Below, piece after piece: positions 11,377-22,868 of a stretch of 64,000 nt of DNA. How positions within the stretch are numbered: position 1 is the stretch's first letter; each line of letters starts with the position of its first letter. Made by a program: the position numbers and the translations under genes. Source of the DNA: Ceratodon purpureus (taxonomy: Eukaryota > Streptophyta > Bryopsida > Pseudoditrichales > Ditrichaceae). The notes below the pieces were generated by a model, which worked only from the letters and a program-made list of their open reading frames with translations, made no database searches and was not told the origin of the DNA. The DNA lies in NCBI GenBank assembly GCA_014871385.1, contig CM026425.1, forward strand, positions 17,936,637-18,000,636, in the 5' to 3' direction.

Positions 11377-14300
11377 CTATGTACTGGTAGTTTCGAACAC
11401 TCTTACCAACTTGTACACCTGAAGAAAGACAGTGAAAGTCATCATAAGTATCTTGAAGTATACTTAAAGGAGAGGAATGAATAAAGTTTCTCCACAAATT
11501 TAAATGCAAAATCTTGTAAATCCACTTGCATACCTTAGGATCGATCAACAGGAACGATGCATATTTTAATACCATGCTCACTGGGTTTTAAATACAAGAT
11601 TCAAGAGGGAAGTTTTGGACACTTAAGAGGTAAGAGAAGCTTACTTGTGCACTAAGTTGAGGCAAAACCAATAATACTGTGTTTGGAAGTCCATCTGACC
11701 TGCACCATGCAAAGCAATTTCCAATTTGTGTAAGAAAAAAGGAGATTATAAAGAAAGGCTGAACACATGACAAAAGGCAGGGTCTAAACAAATTAATGAT
11801 TCGTAGATTGAGGCAATTTGACCTTTCAGCATTTAAAATGATCAAAAGAACAGTGCGTGGGTAGTTATCTTACTCTCGTCGAGACGTTTTCAGAAGACTT
11901 TCAGTTTCTCGCAGCTGATTAAGGCCGCCAAAATTGGATAGATCCGAATTTAATATGAGCTGTCCAATTCCCAGTCCACATATGAGATAACCTCACATTT
12001 CCATATCACTTGATAGAATCTCTTACAACCAGAAACACATTGACTAAAGCACGCGGTTCAGCTTTTAATTCGGCACTTCAAAGATTGTTCGCAGAATTCG
12101 CAAAAGGTAGCAATTTCCTTCGTATATTAAATTAACATGAAATGTATCTACAATATAGCCGGAAATTTTATTCTAAAGCAGATTGGCAACATCCGTATTA
12201 CACGGCACGTGGTTTAAGGCAAAGCAGTCAAATATGAAAAGAACTTGAAGTGAATATTAATGATGGTGCAGTCTCAAAACACCACATTCAGTACTTCAAA
12301 TGACATATACGTCCAAATACAGCTATTCAATCAAATCTCCACAGCAGACCTATCTATTCTCATGATAACCTCCAGAGGATTAAGAGATTCATGCAGCATA
12401 TGCTTATCGAGGGTAAGCATGGGACTAACCTCATATTCTCCAGCTTCTTGCACACCTACTTTGTACATCTCGTATGTGTCGGTCACATGAAAGTTGAATG
12501 CAAATAAAAGGTTACCTCTTGTATATACAATGACCTGTCAAGCAATTGTAAAACATGATTCACATTATGTCAATGAGCAGCGAGGGCCCTTAAAGCAATT
12601 CCATACAAACAAGCTTGAACTGATAACATTACTATCGCTATCAGGGGAGGACAATGCGTTTGGTGGACATTGAAAACACAACATGGAAAAGCACCATTAC
12701 CTTCGTAGTGTCGTTTACATGACACATTCCTGGAAGTCCTTGGCCAAGTATGTTTTCTGTCTCCTCTACATCCATAAGCGCCTGCAATGTAAAGATATGT
12801 CATAAAACTAGGCACGTAATCTATGCTAATTCAATGTGCAAGAGGAAATTAAGAGCATCCACTTTCGCACGTCTGGATTGCAATCTTTCTGACGATGAAA
12901 GGAGAATGAATGTCTAATGCTGAAGATCTATATGACAAAAAGCACGATTGCAATTATGCCTGGCAACACAACATATATCTAAAAAACTGAATATCTACAC
13001 AACAGATACAAATTTCTTATCTATCCGGTTCATATTTTGATGAAAAAAAAAAATACTTACCTGGTCGAAAGCTGCAAGTTGTGAATGAGGACCTTGGTCC
13101 TGTAAGCCCCAGTGTCTACAGGCATGCGTAAAAGAGTAGTTGTTTTTCGCTCTTGGAAACTCTACCCACTAGCACCATCAATTCACCGTATAAGAAACAA
13201 CTTCCAGAAGACCAAGTTCAGTGAGAGCTTGAATACTAATAGTAATTTTTGGCATGAGATCAGTAGTATACCTCGGGATGCCCAAATTCGTTACCCATAA
13301 AATTCAAGTAGGCACTTCCTGCTAGACTTAAAGTGATTAGCCGTATCATCTGCTCAATGAAACAAGTATACTTGTTAGCACTTGAGGAACATGAAAAAAT
13401 AACGAGAACAACAAGACACTTGTATTCTAGAACAACATAAACATAAGCACAAACATAAGTTGACACGACTTGTTGCAAAAGAAACACTCATTTGCAAAGA
13501 TACAGATTCGTACTTTGTGTAAGGCGATGCCCTCCAACTTGGAGAATTTCCTGTCAGTTCCCTTGGACGTGCCCAAAAGAGCCTCGCCAAGTGATTGACC
13601 ACCAACAATAGACTGGCCATAGCAACCAACCAAACAAATAAAAAATCAGGAAATTTTGATCAGCCCGTTAACTAAGCAAGATTGCTTTAAAAACCTTAGA
13701 AGCCTCCGTTGAATAAATTAAAAGCAAATGTATGCCCACTCTAAAGTCACTCGTTCACCTGATTGTGATTTTCAGCATATACCAACGCTCTCAATGGCTG
13801 TTGACTGCTAGTGAGAGTCTCTGTAATCTGGAGCCAAAAGATACCGAATACCAAATGAATACACATCTTCAATGCATTGCATAAAACTTAAGTATCAAAT
13901 AAAATAATAGACATAACCACAACGGTCTGACAGCCAGAAGCTCAGATAATATATAGCATCCAGGACCGCAGGTACTTAGTAGCTATCAGAAGTATTCCTG
14001 TGTTTTAATCACAATACTAATTAAAACTTCAGCTCAGGAATCAGAAAAGAAAAAGAAGAACTTGCCTCAGTCATGCTCCAGTCCTGCACTGGGACGTTTG
14101 TTATTAGCAAGGGCCACATCTCTGATGGCGCAAGATTCACGTAATAGTCGAAGCCCAGCCCTCCTTTGTTGATAGGATCAATCAACCCAGGATAAAATGT
14201 GGCCTTCATATTCAATGGCAGTTCAAATTATCAGTTCCTCTATTGTAAGCATAATGTCACAAAAGCGACTCAGTTTGGCCATTAACGGCATCGTTAAAAT

Positions 14301-17300
14301 TCCAGAACTCTCTTCTGGGAACTTTTCCGAGAAGATATGTTCCTTGCAAGTATGTAAAAAAGGTTTTGAGGATAGTTAAACATGAGTCCACATGCTGAGA
14401 CTAAAAACCGTTAGTGAAGTCATAAGTAAAACACTTTTTTAGCTGTTTTAAAGAATTCAAACAAATCTTGACAAATGGAAAACTTCTCTTATGATATCCG
14501 ATAAAAATACCACTAAAGAAAGAAGTCTGAAACTCACATCCTCAGCAATGGTTATCATGTTGGGTGAAAGCTGGTGCAACATCTCATTGGCCAGACACAG
14601 ATAAATGAGTGCGTCTTTGTCAACATACTGATTACAGTAACTGCAGGACAATCCACGAAGTCATTCACATCATTACAAGGTGAAACTTCTGTAGACAATC
14701 CTTTTAATCCAACTGTAGCAATACTTAAATTTGAAGCAAATGCAAAGGATGAGGATCAAAACAAAAGGATCGTATATTAAAACAGCAGCATTTTAACTTA
14801 CTCTTCAAGACCATTGGTGAAGGGGGTAAATCCATTGTGTGTGTAAAGCATGGATGCGAGAGAGTGGAAGTGGAACCCATCGATGCGATATTCCTCAACC
14901 CACCTGCATGTTTGGGGGTCACCATGAAAAATCACCTGTCAGGACTTATTGAACGATAATGGAATTAGACACCTACTCTACGACTTGGAATTCAAATGAA
15001 CAGAGGTGTTGAAGAGGCCATACCACTTCAAATTGGATAGAAGGAAACGAAGGACGTCATATTCACCATACTTGAACATTCGAGTGCCCCAACGTTTGTG
15101 AGTCCCTCTCTTCCCTGCTTGCAATAAACACAAATCAATAAGCTAACACTGATCAGAGAGACCATTTGCTGATATATGCTGGCCTAAAAAGATTAGAATC
15201 GATGCGCACGCATTGTCAAGTTCTAGTCGAAGTCTACTAAATTGTTTTTTTCCTTCTCAAAAACCTGATCTACACTTAAAACGCTATATGCTAAGAAAGG
15301 CGTGACGAATATGAAGTCCTTCGGTTCTTAGAATCACCTGGATAGAAGTAGCAATCATTTGCGCCATCAAAAGAAGCTAGCCCATTGCCCTCATTTGGAG
15401 CAGCATGAGAGTGGACTAAGTCCATCGTCACCATCAAACCCAAACCTGCATATGAATGATGAAGATTCTCAATAACGAGTGCCGCAAAACGCATCAAACA
15501 AAGTTGAAATGGAAGCCACAAGTATTAGCAAGGTTGAAATGGAGAAGGTAGCGCACTAACCATGTGCAGTGTCAACAAGTCTTTTAAAATCTTCAGGCGT
15601 GCCAAAACGACTACTAATTGCGAAGAAATTGGTAACCTACAGGTCAGATGCGTACAAACCATGTAGGAAGTTCAGAACGAAGGAAGCATGTAGTATGACA
15701 GCTTAACTTCAACCCAACACAATCACATGACTTGCCAACACCTATGCGAGTCTTTATTAATTCGACTCTTTAATTGGTACATGGACATGACAGATAATAG
15801 TTCTTCCACTGGTAACCCATAGTGTTGGGAAAAAAACCATTCCAGGTAAAACTTCAGAAAACAATGAAAATGGAAGGGGAGACGGGCCGGCATGGAAATA
15901 CCTTATAGCCAACACTAGAATACTCAGCATGTTCTTGTATGCCAATAAGTTGGATGACGTTGTACCCGGCTTTATGCACCCGAGGAAGGATCTGCAAACA
16001 CATGCATACGTGTTAAGCGCGTGTTGCCACGAGTTTGGAAGACATCTGTAACTTTAGAAGCGATGACTGAGAGCCATAGTTTGATTGTTTAGGAGAAAAC
16101 GCACAATGGAAACGGATTCAAGTTACCTTGTCAGTGAAATGGTTATATGATGCAATTTTAGGACTGTCATCGCTAATGCCAACGTGGCATTCATAAATTC
16201 TTAATGTCCGTGGTTTCGAAGGCTTGTCAAATTTCCAGCTGTATCGTTCCTCTACCGGGGGGTCCCAAAATATCGCACTTACTGCATTACCCTCCTCATC
16301 TGTGATCAACATGGATTATCATAAGTTTGTCCATCAAAAGATTTGTGCGAAAAACCTCACCAAGAGAGTAAACAAGGATCCATCCTTCACAAAAATTTAT
16401 CGGTAACAGAAAATTCAATATAGTGTTTCATGTTTTCATTAAGTTTATGCAGTTAAATGCAGTAGAAATTTGCAAAGTCTAGATGGCTGGTCATTTCACT
16501 GAATTCTGAATCCAAGCTTACCAGGGAGAACATAAGTAGCCCATGCAGGCACTCGCTCAAGTGGCCCCTCTGGAGTGTGTAAATAAACACGATGACGGCC
16601 ACCATGAGGAATCCCGGGAATGTATTTCTTCTCCCAAGCTTTTCGACCTTTTACAAAACGTTCCCAATACTGATCAGGTATATCCTTTCCCTCCACCCTT
16701 TTCGCCCACACAGGATCATCAACAAGCTCCATCGAATCGAGGTCACTTCCATCATCCTCGACATGAATTGGAGGTAGATCCTTGCCTTTCTGTGCCTCTG
16801 CATTGTTCGCTAGCCACTCCTCCATGTGACTCTCCACCCTAGCTTTAAATTCTTCAGGACTCAGATTCTCCTGTTCATAGTCATCCTCGTCATCGCTGTC
16901 GTCGTCGTAAGAATTATTTTTAGATTTCGGCTTGCGTTTGCGCGTGACCTCTTTAACTATCTGTACCGGATCGAACTCCTTGCCAAAACAAGCACGAAAG
17001 AGCTCCTGAGCTACATCGTCTTTGTGCCCAGACAAGAACTCATCCTCGCCAGGATCCCAATATTCGTTGTCAAGATTTTCGAAGAGTTCATCCTCGTCTA
17101 ATTCCTCATCGCCCTGATCGTAGTCAGCCGTGTAATTATATTCCTGGTGTCAACTCCATTTGGGTTAATATACAGTGCGCAGACGCTCGTTGAAACCATG
17201 TCGTAATCTCCCAACTAAGACCAAGGAAAATTTTACTCACGACCATGCAAAGTAACGAGAGTCATACTTGAGTTATAATATCCGACTCTTCTCCTTCACG

Positions 17301-18478
17301 AAGCTCATCGTCTATCCGCACCCGGTAGTACCCAAAGTCATCCCTGCCCATGTAACCCTCACCAGCAAATTGTTTCCTATGCTCCCAGTTGTTAAAGTCT
17401 CCTACCACGGAGCAGAACCGCGCCCCTAAACAGAAAATCTCAATCAGAAAGGCGACAGATTGTTGCTGAACCAGTGGTAGATAAAAGACAATATGAGGCT
17501 GATTTCTGCTACTAAACACTGGAAAAATAAAGTGTATCGCACCTGGTGCCCATTCATAGAATTCGACGTGATGTTCAGGATGCCGTTTCATTCCCATGTT
17601 TTCGTACCTGCAACAATCACAATCACAGGAAAAATACAAATATTCTCAGCCTCATTGACAACCAAGGATCTCAGATATTTGACATTATTGATCGTCTTGT
17701 AATCTTACAGACTATATCAATAGACTTAGTGTTTTTCTTGCAAACGAGCAGTAAGATACACTTATCTGCAATTCAAATACACAGGGATATTAGTGCCTTA
17801 CGCATTAGCAAATTCAACAAGGTCCTCATCACGTTCTGTAATCTGTTGCTTCAGGTCCTTCAGTGCTTTATATCTGCACAAAAAAATCAAACAAGGAGTC
17901 AAAGAACTAAGCCTAGATATCAGAGAGAAGTCTCAGGAGCTTAAAACCTGAATAACTAGCTTTATAAGACCAGAATCAGGGTTATGATTCTACAGAAGGG
18001 CTTCACTTATATAGAATTTTATTTGGATATTTCACAAGATCATCGTTGTTAGTGCTAAGAGGAGCGAAAGATGGAAAAACCTTTCACGTGTAAAAGTCTG
18101 AAATGCTTTAGTCTTGAGGCCCTTTTCTTTCAAAAATCCCACAGGATCGACACGCCGATCGTCACTGTCTTCCTTGCCTTGTGGCATTGCCGTTGGCTGC
18201 GCAGTATCCTTTTCTCCTGCCATACACACACACCCTGTTCCCCTCTCTGTCCTGCCTACTCCTCTCCCACTTCTCCTGATCACCATCTTTCCGCCCACAC
18301 CTTGCCTGTCTCTCAAGTACCCCAAGCTCTGACGCAATCCCAGCCCGAAGCTTTCATACCTGTGAGGCTTCACACAAGCCAGAGACGCTTGTGATGGCCG
18401 CATGACAGCAGCCAAATTCGAGCTGGACACTGGTATACATTGCATCCCAGCACTGGTCGCCATTGCTCTGAAACTCAA
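11377..18478 (-). CDS. Class III branching-enzyme-like GH13 protein, active site degenerate
   Basis: I read 22 coding exons in phase, about 972 residues: 18478-18081, 17873-17802, 17607-17543, 17425-17268, 17143-16522, 16299-16127, 15991-15902, 15636-15561, 15445-15338, 15114-15024, 14903-14802, 14640-14538, 14203-14066, 13827-13759, 13612-13514, 13349-13272, 13168-13061, 12781-12701, 12534-12430, 11959-11874, 11699-11645 and 11418-11377. The N-terminus is basic and Ser-rich, like a plastid transit peptide. A CBM48-like motif (VVGDFNNW) lies near residue 185, then a long acidic insertion, then the GH13 barrel. It matches Arabidopsis At3g20440 (EMB2729/BE1, SBE III) best. Region I DLVHSH (D560) and the region III glutamate (IAED, E685) are kept. 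The region II nucleophile Asp is His (GFHFHS, H631) and the region IV Asp is Asn (AENHNQ, N754). Ordinary branching activity is therefore unlikely, by inference. Met at 18463 is an alternative start. Confidence 0.92.
13828..14065 (-). other. Probable GC-AG intron of the branching-enzyme-like gene
   Basis: The exon ending ...DWSMTE is followed by GCAAGT instead of GT, in the context ACTGAG/GCAAGT, which fits the strong consensus of plant GC-AG introns. The next exon (13827-13759, [10 protein letters not shown]) then joins in phase 0 exactly as expected from the family. Using the nearby GT four bases later would shift the frame. Confidence 0.75.
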
Positions 18479-19594
18479 GACGACACAGACACTCCTAAAT
18501 CATTTCTCAGGTTGTCATACCAATACCTGGAATCCAAAACCTGGCCCCTGTAAAACAACGAAACAACAATTTTCACCGTCGATTAGACCAACCCTAAACA
18601 CTCAACTCCCGACCAAAACTAGCTCCTCTGCGGTAAGTCCAAAACCAGCTAATCCAACACTCTCGCGTCTTCCAAATGATTCCTCTCCAAGTACCTAAAA
18701 AAGCAATTCACTGCTCGATTCCAATCACTGCAACAGAACTTACAAGCACAAGTTCCTGAATCTCAACTCCAAAATCAGACTTAACGCAATCGAAACAGCT
18801 TGCAATCCTCGAAGCTGACATCAACCAAACCAGCAGAAAACATAACTGCTACGAAACCCAAAGCAAGGAAATAAACACCGGATAAGATGAACATTGAAGA
18901 ACACAAACTGAAGAATCACTAACCTCAACCCAGGTCAGGAGATAATCCGATTGAGCTAAGTCCAGAAACTTGAGCTGCTGATGAAGGAAACGAGAAGGCG
19001 TCAAGCTAACAGATACTCACAAAAACCCAGAAGATGCAAACAAATCGACCCAAAAAATCACTCTTCCAGACACGAAATTCCTGCAAAAACTCCACCACTG
19101 CAACTCACACATGAGGTGCAATCGAGCTATGAATGGAGCAGCTGGTTGCTAAACCCCGGCAGTGGCACCCACATGAGAGAGAGAAAGCAAAGTCTTAAAC
19201 CCTGGCTCATCACCATCATCCCAAGTTATCTGAAATTTTATCCTCATTCATCCCATGAGTGAGGCATTCCTGCGCGGCCCTCAGCGTCAGCCTGCGTCAG
19301 CGGCGGTGGAAACTTCGGCTGCAATGCAAGGGCTTGCTTCCCACGCTCCATGTAAGCTTTTACTTCGCCCTGAGCGATGACAAGTGACACCCAACTGGAG
19401 AGCAACCCATGCCAGGCTTTGTATTCCAACTCAGGACTGGGATAAGTTTCTGGCGCGATTTTTTGCTGTGTGTGTGGGGGTGATTGTGTTGCGAGGGAGA
19501 GCTTTGGAGTTTTGCTGCGTAGGGGTAGTTTTGGAGAGGGAGAGAGAGAGCAGAGGGAGAAGTGTTGCAGGAGTGTTTGTTGCAGAGGGAAGCG
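18479..19594. promoter_or_regulatory. Shared divergent promoter and leader region
   Basis: The branching-enzyme-like gene runs left from 18478 and the CCDC97 homologue runs right from 19595, leaving 1.1 kb between start codons. Part of this is probably leader of the minus-strand gene, possibly with a leader intron, since its start region is followed by a C-rich, AT-mixed tract. A GA-rich stretch at about 19535-19560 lies just before the plus-strand ATG. Transcription starts cannot be fixed by eye. Confidence 0.4.
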
Positions 19595-21040
19595 ATGGGG
19601 CGGGAGTTCGTGAAGTCGCCGGAGATTAGCGGGGACGGCATCGACATGATATGCGAGCGTCTCTCGCGCATGCCGGATCTCTACTTGCCGCATGCGCTCG
19701 CTACGCGAGCCGATCCCGTGTCGCAAATTGAGCGCAAGGACCATCTTGCCAATCTTCTGCGTCGCGATGCTGCTGTGTTTTTAGGTTCGTGTTTGCAAAG
19801 CTTTTCATTTTTATGAAACCCTAGTGGGTGGGTCTTTTCGTTTTTTGTTGTTGTTGTTGTTTGATGGAGGTTTTACTCATTTGTGTTGGATTTTTTGCAT
19901 GGCAGAGCGATATGGGAAGAGCCTGAATTCTGTGGAGTTACAAGAGTTTGAGGCTCTGCAAGAGGATTATGAGGTGAACTGGCATTTGAAGGCGCTGAAG
20001 AGTGCCATGAATCCGAGTGCGGAGGAGCAGAGGTCGCGGGCGGCGACCGTGCAGAACCGGAGGTTGGCTTTCATGAATCGGTTGGTTCAGGATGGCCAGT
20101 ATTTTTCTGAGGATTCGATGCGGATGCGGTCTCCGCTGATGCATTACGAGCATGTGGGACAGTTCCAGGTAAGATGGTTTGAACAATTTTTGAGGAGTAG
20201 TACGAGTGATGAACTCATGCATTTTATGGAGTGATTTATGTACTGGCTCTGATGATGGTTTTTGGGATGTTCAGGATCCAGCAGTTCGTGATCCGGGAGT
20301 TAGACCAGGGGAACGGTTTTCTGATACTCTGATTCGGCGCTCCGAAGAGGCATACATACAGGAGCGTTTGCGGGAAGAGAGAGTGGCAGCAGGAATTCCG
20401 GTTGAGGAGCCTGCTGAGGATCGGAATCGGATTGACGAAGAGTCTGAGTTTGAGGAGGAATATGTAAGTTTCTTTGCCCTGTTCATGGATGGTTTTTTGA
20501 ATCTCTGTTTTATTCTAATTGACTGTCCTTTTGCTTCAGAGTTAATTGCTCATGCTCCCTGTTTAGGGTTTCTACATGTGAGTGGGTTTTTCTCCATATT
20601 GTTTTTGGTTTAGTGTTCTTAGTTGTCATGTATATGTTGTTGCTCTACAGGATACAGAATCGGAGGATGAGGAACAGATGGCACAAGCTGAGCAGCCAAC
20701 ACGGGAGAATCCTACTGATTCAAGAGCAAGTCATCCTGGAGAGGCACAGGGTCATGCCTCTGAGGATGGAAGGCCGGGAGAGACTTCTGGGGAGGAACCC
20801 CCACATACTTCTGAGGGCATGTCGGGAGAGGAGACAACGTCAGGCTCTCAATACCTCTCTCATGCAGAGTTAGCTGATAAGATGGAAGACTTCACTCGAC
20901 TAATGCAGGAGAAATTCCTGTCCGGGATGGACAGTGAACATGTGGACTATGGGCACATTGATAATAATGCAGCACTTGATGACGATTGGATGCCAGAAAT
21001 CACAAGAGATGCCGAGGAGAAGTACTTCGAGGAAGACTGA
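19595..21040 (+). CDS. CCDC97 family protein (DUF2052)
   Basis: Four exons, 19595-19784, 19906-20168, 20275-20463 and 20651-21040, join in phase to 343 residues, the same length as I recall for the human protein. Family hallmarks are the N-terminal helical part (MICERLSRMPDLYLPHAL), the RRDAAVFLERYG segment, the NRRLAFMNRL core, and SPLMHYEHVGQF before a charged region. The C-terminal third is strongly acidic (EESEFEEEYDTESEDEEQ) and ends in a Trp-Met-Pro motif and an acidic tail. Animal CCDC97 associates with the SF3B splicing complex, so a nuclear role in branch-site recognition is inferred, not shown. The start used is the Met before GREFVKSPE; an earlier in-frame codon at 19562 lies in the GA-rich leader and is less likely. 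Confidence 0.88.
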
Positions 21041-22868
21041 AGAGTTGGGATAACTTGTAACATATAGTCAGGAGAACCCTCTTTAACCACAAGTCACAAC
21101 CTGTTACCTCAACCCCTGCACTCCAGACATGCAGGAGTCGAGGGTTCGGGAAATATCGTTCAAAGCTACTCTCATATCTGGCTTGATGGTATTTTGAAGA
21201 AGTCTGTGAATCTATTCTGCAGCTGGTAATCGTCTCATTTGTTCATGCTCAGACGAGACAGGATGAATGGGATTTCCGTTATCTCAATATATCCTTGGCG
21301 TGCCAGAGTCGGAGGGAATACGGAAGATAGGGTTCACCAGAAGGGTCTTGTGATGATGTGCAGGGACGTAGCAGTTATGTGCTTGATTTTGGAAAGTCTG
21401 GCTTTCTGCATGAAATTTCGATTTACGTCGTCGTGCACTTAGAGTGTATCTCACTATCTCGGCGTAACCTTTTGGTGCTCAGGACAGGACAAGAGAAGAC
21501 AGGACCAACAGCTTAGAAACTGAGCAACAAGTGTAAAATCTACATGGCTGCTGTAAAGTTAACTTTCTTCCTTGGGATTCAGCTATTGTGCAAGTATTGG
21601 CTCTTCAGGCAATGAGGGGGATGTCTAGTTAGAGCCAACTTGTACAGTTGCGGTTGTTTGGATATTTTGATGGACATCCTTGTAGATTCCTTTCAGTTTC
21701 CTAAGGGCCTTTCAAGCAGTTAGTTCATTTACAGGCGTCCTTCACATGTTCCGAGAATCAAATTTTTTGATATGATACTATTTAAGTTAGTGTGGATTCC
21801 GGAACTCGTGTTGTACAGACCCAGTCAAGATGTTGAGGTGTCGCAGTAAATGAGTACGAGCGCATTCCGTTCTTTTTTTTAATTGGAAAATTGAGTGCAT
21901 CAAGACTGTAATCTAGCACTGATTGTTTGATTTCTACTATTCTAGGCTCTGCAAGATTTATGTAATTTGGCGCATAATATTTTAGAACCAGTTTGAGGTC
22001 AGCTTTCCATTTAGGAATCTTTGTGACGAACTATTCCTAAATGGACTTGGAATGAAATGAACCAAAACTTGAATAATGGGAACTGAAAAATTCAAGGAAT
22101 AAAAACCTAAACATCTCATGTAAGGAAAATATTCCAACACACCACATTGAGAACAAGGGATTTGGAAAACTAATTAGACTTGATATACAACAGAAAGAAA
22201 CCATGGTGCCTTCCATGTTTCATTTTAGGATATTGCGATCTGCAAAGGAAAGTGATGAGAAACGGTTACACGAATTAAGTACGACGAGAAAATCTAGTCT
22301 CCTAAATGTACAAACGAGTACAGCGTTTCTACTGAATTTCATGAGAAAGCTCCAAAAGAAGCTCTAAATCTCTGAAAAATTCTACCAAAAAGTTCAATGA
22401 AAGAGGGAAACGTTAAATATAGATACAGATTCTACCAGTTCTTGATTAAATCTAGAAGAAGCTCTTGAACCAGCTGCCAAAACGCCCTACGAAATGCTCA
22501 CCGAAACTTGACGACAACCGCGGCAGAGCATGGCAGAGACCAATTTTCTGACCACTGCAATATCACTTGATAATTTTCTTCACACCCATCCAAAAAATGC
22601 ATCCAAAATGCCATATCACTGTGTTGATAATCTGGACGTCGCTTTGAGGTCAAGGAGTTGGTACAGGCTACACGGCTGGCTAGGATAAAGATCATATGAG
22701 TCTTTGCACAAGAAAACTTGAAATTCACCCTCTTCCGACTTGACAGGGAGCACCATAAAATTGCAAATTGTCTTCTGGCCAAGTTTGATCACCAGCTTTG
22801 GAAACCAAGTCGAAGGAATTAACCCAACCCAATTACTCTAGAATGAGTTTTTGGGATTTTCTCTTAAG
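21041..22868. other. Spacer between convergent genes
   Basis: This holds the 3' flanks of the CCDC97 homologue (plus) and the STRUBBELIG-type kinase (minus). It contains the hairpin at 22006-22045. I found no additional coding exon. Confidence 0.6.
22006..22045. repeat. 13-bp perfect hairpin between convergent genes
   Basis: TCCATTTAGGAAT and its exact reverse complement ATTCCTAAATGGA are separated by 14 bases. It lies about 1 kb after the CCDC97 stop and 0.8 kb after the opposing kinase stop, so it could sit in either 3' end. Plants do not use intrinsic hairpin terminators, so no function is claimed. Confidence 0.6.
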
